Assembly: GCA_024196135.1 (NCBI GenBank)
Contig: JAMQCK010000014.1
Location: forward strand, 124,001-188,000
Direction of reading: 5' to 3'
From: Pleurotus ostreatus/Saccharomyces cerevisiae fusant
Taxonomy: Eukaryota; Opisthokonta
Length of the DNA stretch: 64,000 nucleotides
The position numbers were made by a program, and so were the translations under genes. The stretch's first letter is position 1; every line of letters starts with the position of its first letter. The notes below the pieces were generated by a model. That model was not told the origin of the DNA and searched no databases. It was given only the letters and a program-made list of their open reading frames with translations. Below, one piece after another: positions 1-10,875 of the stretch.

Positions 1-1159
1 TATGAGCCAAAACTTCTTAGGGCTCCAGGAAATTGCTCACCGAACAAGGCACAAAGTCCAACGTCGATAAATACATATTTCTGGCCGATGCGTCCTGGCG
101 ACAAACTGACAAAGATGAGCCCCAGGACGAGGTACACGATAGTGTACACCGCAAAGGACGTCTTGCATATCGCACGAATGAGTGCGTCGGGGTTGAGGCG
201 CGTGTCCGAGGATTGGGTGGACAAGACGACAGTCACCGCGCCCACGACGGCGATGCAGATACCGAGCAGGTCCCGCTTGCGAAAGCGCTCGCCGATCATA
301 AGAGGTGCGAAGAAGCAGTTGGCAATGAGGGCGAACTAGAGGCGCATGAGTTCGCAAGATGAATAACTCGGTGGGAAACACTGCTCACCGTGCCAAGAGG
401 TGCCACCACAGATGCGGGCGCCCAGGCGTAGGAGATGAAGTTCCCGAGCTCGCCTACGTTCATGAGAAGGAACCCAGTCCACCTAAACGAGGGTAAGTGG
501 TTAATGGCAATGAGTGCGGAGCCGTACCATAGCTTGGATTTCAGATATGCGGTCTCGTTATCGGCGACTGGGCTGGATGGCGGCTTGCGTGGAGGTGCAC
601 CGTTCGATGCCTTCTTGTGCGTATGTGTCGGTAGGTCGTCTTCCGCGACGACATCAATGGGTATCTGGGTGACATGACCGGGGACGTCGCGATCGGGAAA
701 GGGCGCTATAGCGTCGACTAGCGATCGTCGATTCTCCCGTCTAGCAAGAAGGCGAGCCAAGTGGGATGGTTTATGGCGCACAGCGGGAGATGTGATGGGT
801 GTAGACTGTCCTGAGGATGTAGCAGAGTAGGCTCCAGTCTCGTGAGGGAAGGGGATGAGGGGTTGGCGTTCATCGGGGAGATGGGAGGTCGGCGAGTCTA
901 CCAGGACGCTGTCTAGTTCGTGTTGACTGTATGGCCGCTCAGATGGCGTATCAGGTGTGCGAGAGCCGCTCTCTTCGTCGCGCTGTTTATTCCGCTCGCG
1001 CTCGATACGCTTGTGAGCGAGCTTCTGGAGGTTGAGAGCGAGGGAGATGAGGATATTGCCGGCGATGGCGACCGAGATGCCGACCACGGTGGCCGTGTCG
1101 AGCTCGGGGCCGTCGCCCCCCGCCGTACCCGTGCTTCTACCGCCGCCTAGGACTCCCAT
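1..1159 (-). CDS. NIPA-type (DUF803) membrane protein, partial: C-terminus lies beyond the left edge
   Basis: Proteins of this family are multi-pass membrane proteins linked to magnesium transport. Seen here: a first transmembrane segment right after the start (VVGISVAIAGNILISLALNL), a long polar insert rich in Ser/Pro/Arg (about residues 60-200), then the family core with WTGFLLMNVGELGNFISYAW and APLGT. A 53-nt intron (336-388) joins this to FALIANCFFAPLMIGERF, followed by further hydrophobic segments (GICIAVVGAVTVVLST). A second donor (GTGAGC) begins at position 40, so coding stops at 41 and at least one more exon is off-window. I start at 1159 (MGVLGGG); an in-frame ATG at 1276 exists but would crowd the promoter shared with SEC12, which diverges 174 bp away. 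The magnesium substrate is inferred from family only. Confidence 0.85.
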
Positions 1160-1333
1160 TGAGCGCGCAGGACGAGGAGGACGTGCATCATGGCCCCGGG
1201 CCGGACGGCCGCGCCCGCTCTGGTCATCGCATCGTGCCTCCGCGCACGTGGACTGCACTTCCACTTCCTCCCCCACGTCGCGCGTAGACGCGTTCCAGCA
1301 CTTTCCTCTCGTTCATACCGCGGCGTACCCAGG

Positions 1334-3147
1334 ATGCGCGCCAAGCACACGAAGCACGACCTCCCCGCGTTCCCCGTCTACTCCTCCGCCTTTCTGTCGG
1401 ACACCGAGCTGGTCATTGGCGGCGGTGGCGGGCAGGCGAAGACGGGAATCAAGAATAAGCTGGTGCGTGGCGCGCCAAGTCCCCCTCACTTTCGCTCAAT
1501 CTCTAGCTGTGTAGAGACTATTTGAAACCCAGAATGACTCGCAACTCAAGCAGGTGGACGAGCTAGAGCTCGCGCCAGGTGAGGACGCGCCCATGAGTAT
1601 GGCCGCAGCAAGAAAGGTGCGTGGCAGGTTGTGCTTCGACAGAACTATCCACTTAAACCCTTTGACAGGCCTCCAAGATTATTGCCGGTGTTAACAGCAG
1701 CGAGGACAGACTGAAGGCAGGACACAACGATAACTGTCGCGTCTTGAACGTCGCGGACAAGAAGTACGCTCATACCTGCACATGCACGCTTCCCTCCTCA
1801 TTCCCCCAGAATCACCCCTCTATCCTCCCAGGGCACCCTTCCGACAGAAGATATCGAGCACCTTTTTGAGGACTATCAGGTAGGCGCCATCACACCACTC
1901 CACTTACACCAGCTTATCCCACTTGCAGCGCGTAACTGTAGTATCCCCCGATGAGTCTATGGTCGCTGTAGCAGGAACGCATGATGTACGTCGCATTTTC
2001 TTGCGGATATGCTTCTCGCTTATCGCCTTCCCAGGTCACCCTCCTCTCCTTCCCCTCCCTGGAACCCCTGGCCGCTCCCTTGCACTTCGGTGACGAGATT
2101 TACGACGCGTCCTTCTCGGACAATACTGTACGTCTTGTTCCTTACCTGCCCACTGCCCTACGAGCACCGCCCTGCACGTCCCCCCTCCTATGCGTGCACT
2201 CTTACGTCGACCCTCGGTTTCATTCGACGACCCTGTGGTCTAGCCACTTGCGGTTCTGTCGTACTGACTCGCCATCCATCTCCCGCCCTCGTTCTCCCAT
2301 GCCCTGACTAACCCACTTCATTCCAGCTCGCCATCGCCACAACAGGCAAAGTCCACCTCCACGACCTTCCCACCTCATCCTCATCCCCCGCCACCTCCCC
2401 CTCCTCCAAAAAGAAGTCCAAGGGCAAGGGCAAAGCCGTCGCTCCCCTCCCCGTCCAGCGCACCATCGACGTGCCCACCCTCCTCGACGGCACTGCGTCT
2501 GGCTCCATCCGCGCCGCCAAATTCTCCCCCACCGACCCATCCAAGCTCTTCATTGCCGTCAACACCACGCCTGCCCGCGGCAAGGGGAAGCGCACCGTCC
2601 CGCGTCAGTCCTTCCTATGCGTGTGGACGATTTCCAATGGGGAGAAGGGCGAGAAGGGCGCAGGCACGGTGGAGAGGACGAAGAAGCTGGGCGACCGGGC
2701 GCTGACGTGCTGCGATGTGTCGTTGGATGGGCGGTTGATTGCGTTTGGGTTTTCGGATTGTAGTATCAGTTTGCTGGATACGAAGACGTTGACGGTGAGT
2801 AGGGTTGGTTGACTTGTTGCTGTGGTTGTGGCTTGGGATGTATTGTGCGTTTACTAATGATTATACACCTTTCAGCCTCTCGTCACCATCCTCAAAGCCC
2901 ATGAATTCCCCTCGACGACGCTCGCATTCAACCCGCAGGCGACGCTCCTCGTATCGGGTAGCGCGGATAATTCGGTGCGTTTGATTAGCGTACCTGCTGG
3001 GGGAACGAGGGACGGGATGGGTGAGTAGCTTGGGGGATTAACAAAGAAAGAGAAGATACTGATATCCCTATAGCATGGACGACAATCATCTTGATCCTCA
3101 TCACCTTGCTCGCCATCGTGTTGGCGTTCGTAATGAAGCAGGCTTGA
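1334..3147 (+). CDS. SEC12: Sec12-type guanine nucleotide exchange factor for Sar1 (WD40, ER membrane)
   Basis: Sec12 activates Sar1 at the ER to start COPII coat assembly. The protein (about 410 residues) opens with PVYSSAFLSDTELVIGGGGG followed by QAKTGIKNKL, the glycine-rich K-loop region typical of Sec12/PREB. WD40 blades follow, e.g. LTCCDVSLDGRLIAFGFSD and TLAFNPQATLLVSGSADNSV. A Lys/Gly-rich loop (SSKKKSKGKGK) interrupts the middle. The last exon encodes a single C-terminal membrane anchor (TTIILILITLLAIVLAFVM) before the stop, as expected for a tail-anchored type II protein with the propeller in the cytosol. Nine exons fit GT-AG rules; first introns are 1463-1514 and 1617-1668. Divergent from the NIPA gene. 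Confidence 0.9.
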
Positions 3148-3524
3148 GGATCGGTTATGCACGTCAGGCCTGGCGAAGGAGCAGATGGGTGATACAATGC
3201 TCTCGGATAGGGACTTTGGTTTCCATAGACGTGTGGGGTACATTGCTTGTGTTCTGTCGGCCTTCTGTACACGACTCAGGCACGTAACTAATGAGGAATA
3301 TCTACTGCTGGTGCTGCGTCCTTCTGTCAAGCTTGCATACATGGGTACCGATGTGAATTGGTAGTACTGGAGAGGCATCTTTGGGTAAAGATGAGGCCCA
3401 GTCGAAGTTCAACTTCGCTCGGCAAAACCGGCCCGGTCCCTGCTTCCCGTTAAGCGCCCATCTCGTCACCGCCACACCTTGCTTTTAGGCGCCCACCGAA
3501 CCTCCCCACGAGTGCGCCTATTCA

Positions 3525-6500
3525 ATGGCACAAAAGCGCCCTTCGTCGGCGGCAGCGCCCGAGAAGGCCAGCGTAGCGCCTGAGAAGGTAATACCCACTA
3601 TACCCACTCTAGGCTCTAGCAGCCCTGCTCACACGACTGACCGTGTCACCCCACCTCAGGTTGCCGCAGACCATACGGAGGACCTTATCACAGGCTCTGA
3701 CTCCAGAGACCGCTCAATTTCGAAGGAAAACTCGTCCCCCAAAGACCGCGACTGCACCTCCGAGTCCGCCCTCCTCAACAGCCTCGCATTCGGCATGGGT
3801 GTCATCGCGGCCGTCCTGCTCGGCCTTTACGCCCTTCCTATGCTCTGGGACGTGCAGCACAGCGCCGCGGTCGTGCGTATGCGGGAACAGGTGGACGCGC
3901 TGACCTCGGGGTACGCGGTATGTACGCCGGGGCGGCTGGGCGTGTATACGGTGGATGGGGAGGATAGCCAGGTGGAGTGTGTGCGGGTACAAGGAGATGT
4001 GGTGGCGGATGTGGGGGAGAGGGGTGAGTGGCTTCTTAGGTTGTGAGAGGATCAGGGGTGAGGGGGAAGGGATGAAAGAGACGTGCTGATTAAATCCAAC
4101 AGATGCTATCACGGAGAGATGGACGAAGGAGCTGCCGTGGCCGCTCTCGGTGTACCCGTTCTCGCTTCTGGCGCCGGAACTGGAGGTTCACGAAGTTGAT
4201 GAGGACTCAATTGTAGTCCCTGGTTTGACTGGTTCGTAGTTGGACGCGTCTTTCTGCATCGCTTCATTGACATACCTTTCGCAGATTCTCACTGCCATGT
4301 CCTCGAATACGGCGCCTTCAAGCAAATTCCCCTCGAGAAGGGGAAGAGCATACCAGGTCTGTTCCTTTTGCTTACTTCTTCGACTCTCCTGCTGATGCAT
4401 CTGTCACTACCAATCTAACTCACCCTTAGACGTCGTCAAACACGTCCGAAACTACATCATGAGCAACGACGAGATCTTCACAAACATGAGCAAGCCCGTT
4501 CTCGGCTGGGGATGGGATCATACCGCTTGGCCGGAGAAGCGGTTCCCGATGGCGGTGAGTGTTTCTTCCTCTCGCACATATCTCTCCTTGCGCATTTCCC
4601 ACCTTTTACATGCTACCTCCCACCATCGACCTCGCCACTGATTACTAAACTATGCTCTCTCTAGGCCGACCTCGACGCCGACCCCATCATCCGCGGCCGC
4701 CCCGTGATCCTCACCAGCAAGGACGGCCACGCAATCTGGGTCTCCCAGCGCGTTCTCGACGAGAACATCGCGAACATCCCGGACGAGGTCCCTGGTGGGG
4801 TGATTTATAGGGACAAGGATGGGAAGCCCTCAGGTGCGTATATATCCACTCAGGCTTGGAGGACTATGTCTACGCTCTGCGCGAAGATGATGAGAGGCTC
4901 ACTGAAACCGTCTCCCAAGGCACCTTCCTCGACAGCGCAATAGACGTCATCCCTAAGCCTAGCCTCACCGACGCTGACCTGCGCAAGCGGCTCATGACCG
5001 CTGTACGGGATGCGCATGCTTATGGACTGACCTCCGTTCACGACGCTGCACTGCTGCCAGAGTCATTGGCGTTCTTCAAGCGGTACTATCTCTCGGGTTC
5101 CCCTCCCCTGCTCCGCTGATAATATGGTCCCCCATAAGGCAAGCAGAGGCGAACGTGTTGCCAGTGAGTTCTTACCCCCTCATCATCTTCGTCATTATCT
5201 AACACCTAAACTCACTCGCCCCACCCATAGCTCCGCGTCTTCGGCATGAAGTACTTCAACGAGGAAAACTGGTCGGGCGACCCGAAGGACATGTATTTCG
5301 CCTTCGACAACCACCTCGTCTCGCGCAGCGTCAAGATCTTTGCGGATGGCGCGTTGAGGACGGGCGGGGCGGCGGTGAGTGACGGTGACTTCTTCTACCA
5401 GACTGTTCTTTCACCTGTCGCGAGACGTCGTCGCATGGCCAGGACGACGTTGAGCGTCGGATTCGAAACCCAAAAAAGGGCAGAAATGCTGACTCTCCAT
5501 CACAGCTCTACGAACCCTACTCCGACAACCCTTCGAGCCGCGGCGCCATGCGCATCGATCCTGAGCTGCTGGCAAAGGTCGTGCCCAAATTGTTGGCGAA
5601 CGGATGGCAGGTGGTGCGTGTAATTTCCCCTCTCCTTCTTCTTACTCGCCCGCCTCTCATTGCCCTCGCCCTCTCATTTCCCCCCTCTCTCCACCACCCT
5701 GCTCATCTCAATCCTGCTCTTCTCCATCTCCTCATCTCCTCTATCCCGGCCAACGTACAAAGAATGTCGGCCAACGTACAAAGAATGTTGGACAACAAGC
5801 TGACCTCCACCTCCAGAACGTCCACGCCATCGGTGACCGCGCCAACGGCCTCGTCCTCGACGCCTTCGAAGCTGCCCTCGCAACCACGAATATCTCAGCC
5901 GTCCGCCCGCGCTTGGAGCACGCGCAGCTTATGACAGACAAGGATATCGAGCGGCTGGGGAGGTTGGGAGTTATCGCAAGTGTGCAGCCGACGCATGTGT
6001 AGGTTCAACTTGAGGCGTGGTCGGCTCGACGCTGAATGTTCCTACTACCAGCATCGACGACATGTGGTACGCGGAGGACCGTTTGGTGCGTACTTCCTCT
6101 GCCCCCTTTTTCACTAGCTACCCTATTTTTCTGCCTCCATTCTCCCTCCCCTTCCCCCCATTCTCCCTCCCCTTCCCCCCTTTCCCCTCCCACCCCCCTC
6201 ACCTCCCTTCCCCCTCGCTCGTCTACTTAACCCCATTGACCCACCCCCAGGGCCCCTCCCGCATCCGCGGCCTCTACGCCTTCCGCTCCATGCTCAACGC
6301 CGGCGCGCGCATCACCCTCGGCTCCGACTTCCCCGTCGAGACGATGAATCCTTTGGCTGGCTTCTACGCCGCAATAACGCGCCTCACGTACGATGGGCGG
6401 TCGCCGCAGGGGGGTGGGGGATGGTGAGTGGATAGTTGACTCTAACCTGTCTGAGCACATCCGTGCTTCCGACTGATGTTTTCCGACTACGAAATGATGC

Positions 6501-6852
6501 ACTCCTACACGCCAAATAACCTGCTACGCACCAACTCACCCACTACGCACCAACTAGCCCGCTACACACCAACCAACTCACTGCACACCCATTAACCCAC
6601 TACAAACCCACTCACCCACCCCCCAGGTTCCCCGAACAAGCCCTCACCCGGCGCGAGGCCCTCCGCGGCCTCACCATCGGGCCCGCGCACGCGTCCTTCA
6701 GCGAGGACAAGGTCGGCTCGCTCGAGGTGGGGAAGAAGGCGGATTTCGTCGTGTTGTCGAGGGATATCATGACCGTGCCGGTGGAGGAGATTATGGGGAC
6801 GAGGGTGCTGGCGACGGCGATTGATGGAAGGGTGGTTTATGGGGGGTTGTAA
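3525..6852 (+). CDS. Amidohydrolase family 3 (YtcJ-like) metal-dependent hydrolase with N-terminal membrane anchor
   Basis: Members hydrolyse amide or similar bonds with a bound metal; the substrate cannot be read from sequence. The protein (roughly 640 residues, over a dozen exons) begins with a polar, Ser/Pro-rich tail of about 85 residues and one membrane span (LNSLAFGMGVIAAVLLGLYA), so the catalytic part is probably luminal or extracellular. Catalytic-domain marks: VPGLTDSHCHVLEYG (metal-binding HxH), LGWGWDHTAW, LTSKDGHAIWVS, GLTSVHDAAL, VKIFADGALRTGGAA, NVHAIGDRANG, QPTHVIDDMWYAEDR, ITLGSDFPVE and the C-terminal SLEVGKKADFVVLSRD. The metal ligands expected for the family are all present, so it looks active. 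Several introns contain tandem repeats, and some exons are under 40 nt. Confidence 0.88.
5747..5788. repeat. Perfect 21-bp tandem duplication inside an intron
   Basis: Two identical 21-bp units, each starting CGGCCAACGTACAAAG, lie end to end in an amidohydrolase intron (about 5613-5817). They do not touch the splice signals. Confidence 0.95.
6139..6180. repeat. 21-bp C/T-rich tandem duplication inside an intron
   Basis: Two adjacent copies of a 21-bp pyrimidine unit (ATTCTCCCTCCCC then TTCC and four further C) lie in the next amidohydrolase intron. The tract continues as degenerate CCCTTCC-type sequence to about 6230, so it also provides a long polypyrimidine run before the acceptor. Confidence 0.9.
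6505..6620. repeat. Degenerate tandem repeat (about 19-22 bp) in last amidohydrolase intron
   Basis: At least three imperfect units built on CTACGCACCAACTCACCCA occur head to tail, then decay into CACTACAAACCCACTCACCC before the acceptor at about 6627. Non-coding. Confidence 0.8.
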
Positions 6853-7065
6853 GGGGAGGGAGGGTGTACGTTGGTGAAGGGTGGAAAGAACATGGAGGGG
6901 GATGTATATACTGACCAATGCGAGGGATGTAAAAGAAATAGAGATACAGCTCTGTACCGTCCAACCGAATATCGCGCGGCAGGGTTGCACAAGCAAGGGT
7001 CACAACAAATCTGGGCAGCTCGTCTGGGGCCCCGCCAGTCTCCAGAGCGATGACATTGGAATTTC

Positions 7066-7537
7066 CTACCAGAACTTCCACCACGCTCCGGACCCACCGT
7101 GGGGTGCAGCAGCCCCCTTGGTGCCTGCACCCCGCGCCGAGTGCTCGGCCTGCAACCTATCTACCTCGGCCTCCAGCTCTGCTATCCGCGCAAGCGCCTT
7201 GTCGCTCGCCTGCTCGTGCTCCAGTGACGAGTGTAGCAGCTGCAAACCCTGCGTACCGCCCGTTGCTTCAGCACACACAAACTCGGAGAAGGCGGAGAAA
7301 GAGCAGTCGCACCAAATATACCGCGGAACCAATGAGGAAGATGGGTATCATGGCGGGCACGATATCGCTGTAGTACGACGCGTGCGGATTTGGGGGCGGC
7401 GCACGACGGGGCGGGGGAGGCGCGGGTGCGGAGGTCGACGCATGTCGCATTGGAGCAGGGCGAGTTATCAGCCCTTTCGAGGGTGCAGCTGCCCTGCTTG
7501 CGCGAGAGAGATGGTAGATAGCGCGCGTAGGGATCAT
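7066..7537 (-). CDS. Small membrane protein with putative mitochondrial presequence and coiled coil
   Basis: Two exons (7313-7537 and 7066-7248) joined by a 64-nt GT-AG intron give about 136 residues. The N-terminus (MIPTRAIYHLSRASRAAAPS) is rich in Arg/Ser/Ala and lacks acidic residues, like a mitochondrial targeting signal. A Pro-rich stretch follows, then one membrane span (IVPAMIPIFLIGSAVYLGLQ), then a short heptad-like helix (KALARIAELEAEVDRLQ), a Gly/Ala spacer and an aromatic end, WWKFW. I do not recognise a named family. The architecture (presequence, one span, coiled coil) suggests a mitochondrial inner-membrane assembly or scaffold protein; that is inference. It converges with the amidohydrolase gene (213 bp gap). 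Confidence 0.75.
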
Positions 7538-8356
7538 GGCCTGAGGGTGCAGTTCGGATGAGTGGGCTGGTCACGGGAAGGACTGGGCTGGGGAGGGCGG
7601 GATTGCGGCGGAACAATTTGTTTGGTCGGAGCCAGAACTTGCCGAAAACGGTGAAAAGACGGCGAGTAGCGAGGCTCACGCGAGTCTCTTACAGTACGCG
7701 AGACCGTTTGCAGCTCCCCAAGTCCGCACAAGGCAGGTACTCACGTTGAACGTGCGTGGCAGGCGCGAGCCAGCAAAAGGCAGCGTGATGGCAAGTGGAG
7801 GCCCGCGGATCGTGACGTCACGCGATAGTGACGGGCAGCGCGGGGATGGGGGACCGCCACATTTGTCTCCGGAAGGTAAACTCGCAGTCTAGCGCAGCAG
7901 ACCCAGAGCTGGGGCCCCGAGCTTTTTCTTGTCCTCCGCCACCACCACGAACAGCGACGAGCAGCCCCCGTCGTCGCTCAAAAGCCCTGGAAGAGCAGCG
8001 AACGGTGGCGCACGTTGTTGCGATCAATCAATCACTATTGCTCGATAGCCCTGACAGCGGTGACACAGCCATCACATTTCATCACTCGTTTCAATCCGCA
8101 GCCGTCCTCAGCCTGCTTTTTCGTTGGCGTTCACGACGATTATCGACAGCGCTCTCAGCTTCGCAACAACCGCAACGGCGCGCACTCGACCCCCGGAACT
8201 GGCTTCCTCGCCCACTGTCGTCCTGCATACCAAGCTGCAGCACTCACTCAAGCTCCTCTGATTCGACCCCGCAGTCGGGCGTAGATTGCCCTCTCCACAT
8301 CCCGCATCTGGGACCCCAGCTCATCCAGCATCGTCCACAACACCAACCACACCACC
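7538..8356. other. Divergent intergenic region between the small membrane protein and the VTT gene
   Basis: No supported gene. Overlapping frames are open but show no family motifs. It holds a perfect TGACGTCA palindrome (7813-7820) and pyrimidine-rich DNA approaching the VTT start; read as the shared promoter and 5' leader region. Confidence 0.6.
7813..7820. promoter_or_regulatory. CRE-like TGACGTCA palindrome
   Basis: Perfect 8-bp consensus bound by CREB/ATF-type bZIP factors. It sits in a divergent promoter, 276 bp before the small membrane protein start and 537 bp before the VTT gene start. Function is inferred from the motif alone. Confidence 0.5.
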
Positions 8357-10584
8357 ATGAACCCCTCCAAGCACGCTCGCGCGTCGTCCAGCCCCGCATC
8401 GCGCGCGGCCCCGCCCCGTCTCCTCTCCTCCACCTCCCCCGCAGCACCAGTCGCGACGGACACTCCTCCACATACGCCATCCCAATCGCCATGGCGCTAC
8501 GTCCAGTTCGACCAGACCCCGTCCACAAGCAGCTCGCCACCGCGGCCCCTGGTCCTTGGCTCCTCCCAGTCCGCGTACCCGTCCTCGTCGTCACCATCGT
8601 CAAGTCGTACGGCCCACGCGCACAGTGGCTCCCGCGGCCTGTCCTCCAACGCCGCCGCTGGCAGGGCCCTCTCGCCAAGTGACGTGGCGCATGGCAAGGC
8701 ACCGTCGCGCCCCAGCTCTGCCTCCTCGCCCGCGCGGTCCGGCAGCGCCGTCAATAAGCCCACGCTCATTGTTACCGACACCGATGCCGACTGGAACGAA
8801 AAGTCGATGCCGCTCGACGACTTTTCGCCCTCCTGTAGCCCGACCTCGCCCACGCGCCGCTCGCTCTCCAAGTCGCGGCGATCGATATCGAAGACGCGCA
8901 CGCAGTCGTACTCGCCATTGTCTACGAAAGAGGCCTCCGAGCTTGCTCCTTCGATCCCCCGGGCGTCCCAGTCGGGCCGTCAGCAGACCAGTCGTGCTAT
9001 GGGTGCTGAATTCAATGCGCATGGGTCTCCCAGTGCGTCATGATCATCTACCGCTTTGGAGAATCATGATACTGACCCGCGACGCCACAGCTTGCTACCC
9101 GCCGCCGCCCAATCAGCAACAGTACTCTCCACTGTTCACCAGATTGAGAGTGAGTTTCGAGACCCTCATGATCCTTGGAGAGATAGCTGATATGGTGTAC
9201 AGCCTTGGCTCCCCCTCATTCTCTACCTCGCAACCACGCTTGCATTCATTTGCGCAAGAGCATTCTGGAAGGTCCGTTCAACCGGTGTCGTTCCCCCTAT
9301 CCTCAGACTGATCAACTTACAGGACGAAGTATTCGCCCGGCTCGATGATCTTGCGCACTACCTGCAAGAAGAGGGCGACTACGGCAAAGTCGTCATGTTC
9401 TCCCTCATTTTCCTGACGACCATCCGTGAGTACCGGGATTATAATGACCTCGCTCGATAAAATCATCGCACTCTGCTCCCCGCTCGATACAATCCACGCA
9501 CTCCCACTCGATAAGCCACAGCCTCCGTGAATGTGCAACCGTGCTCACCCATTCATTCTCTAGCGCCCATCCCGCTCTACTCCACCCTCACCGTCCTCTC
9601 CGGGTACACCTTTGGCCCTACGCCCGGTTTCGTGATCGCGTATGCGGCTGCGCTGTCCGGCGCGATGTCCGTCTTTGGGGCGAGTCGGTATCTGCGTGAG
9701 TACTTGCTCGTACTTCCTGACTGGCAAGACAAGATGCTAACACTGATTTTCACCGATAGTCTGCCTGCAGCGGCCCATCGTCCTGTGGCTCGGCTCGAGC
9801 GGGACTATACGCAGGGTGAGTATTGGACGCGATGGCTCTGGTGCGGACGGCTTCTAACCGGCACCGCCTCCAGGTCGTCCGTGCCATTGAGAAGCGCCCG
9901 CGCTTGCTCTTCCTTATCCGCCTCGCGCCTTACCCATACAATGTGATGAACTGCCTCCTGGCGGCTAGTAAGGTAAGGGATATCTCTCAACGGCTATGCG
10001 GTTGTGGGCTTGTGGCCTTCCACCTCCCCGCTCCCCTCCCCCCGCGACCTTGCCTGTACACCCGAAATCCCTGCTAACACCCTCCCCCAGGTCACCCTCC
10101 CCGTCTACTTCTGGGCGACCGCGATCTCCCTCTTTAAGATCGCGCTCTACACCTGGGTCGGCGGGCGCATACACTCCTTCTCGCACCATGCCACGAACGT
10201 CGTCGATGGGACACTCCCCCCAGACGAGGCCGAGGCGGACCACGTCGCGCGGCTGTGGACGTTTGGGGGGATTGCGCTCTGCCTTGGGATTTTTGTGTAC
10301 CTCAGTATTGTGGCGAGAAGGGCGGTGGATGAGGAGTTGGATGGGGAGGAGGAGGAGGGTGTGTGTCGTGAGTGTTTTAGGCTATACAGTGTAAGGGATC
10401 AGGACTGACGCAAAGGATTCTTGCAGGCAGCCGCTGGCGAAGCCGCCGCCAACGAGGCCCCGCGCGGGACGCGGAGGAACGGGTCGGCTTCCTGGATGAC
10501 ACGGACGAAGATGATGTCGACGTTGGCGTCGCCCCGGGCGCGGAGCGCGAGATGTCGGAGGTGCGCAGTGGGACATTGGTCTGA
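8357..10584 (+). CDS. VTT-domain (SNARE-associated Golgi / Tvp38-TMEM64-like) membrane protein
   Basis: VTT (DedA-like) proteins are multi-pass proteins of the secretory pathway; relatives such as TMEM41B and VMP1 scramble phospholipids and Tvp38 is a Golgi protein. The first 220 residues are disordered and Ser/Pro/Arg-rich with SKSRRSISKTRTQS-type phosphosite clusters. Membrane core: PWLPLILYLATTLAFICARA, VVMFSLIFLTTI, then the VTT hallmark LYSTLTVLSGYTFGPTPGF followed by AYAAALSGAMSVFGASRYL, LLFLIRLAPYPYNVMNCLLA, VTLPVYFWATAISLFKIALY and a last span GGIALCLGIFVYLSIVA. The final exon, after a donor at about 10368, encodes an acidic tail (LDDTDEDDVDVG) ending SGTLV. About 530 residues; start chosen as the first ATG (ACCACCATG). 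Confidence 0.88.
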
Positions 10585-10679
10585 TCTGCGCACAACATCC
10601 CTCTCGCTGCACCCGCGAGGCATGCCTGGTCCATGCTTGACGATGTTGTTGCTCATGACCGCCATGATAACGACGCCGT

Positions 10680-10721
10680 CCCCTCGCGATAACCTCGTGA
10701 CCCCTTGCGATAACCTCGTGA
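10680..10721. repeat. 21-bp near-perfect tandem duplication in the VTT gene 3' flank
   Basis: Two 21-bp units (core GCGATAACCTCGTGA) differ at one base (C versus T at unit position 6), with a partial third copy (CCCTCTTGCGATGG) behind. They lie about 96 bp past the stop codon, probably in the 3' untranslated region. Confidence 0.9.
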
Positions 10722-10794
10722 CCCTCTTGCGATGGCAACGCAGCGTCCACGTCCGTTCCATGTCGTCTTTCTACCCAGCGAGCTACCCTCGAAC

Positions 10795-10875
10795 GAGCCG
10801 CCTCACGGACTCGTCGATCGGGCTACCCCTCGGACTCATCAAACCGAGCCATCCCTCGGACTCATCGAACGAAAC
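10795..10875. repeat. Short imperfect repeat in the VTT 3' flank
   Basis: CCCTCGGACTCATC recurs about 27 bp apart, preceded by a related CACGGACTCGTCGATCGGG. No function is evident. Confidence 0.65.

Noticed and set aside
1157..1276. Longer N-terminus for the NIPA gene from the ATG at 1276
   Set aside because: Adds 39 low-complexity residues and would leave only 57 bp to the SEC12 start.
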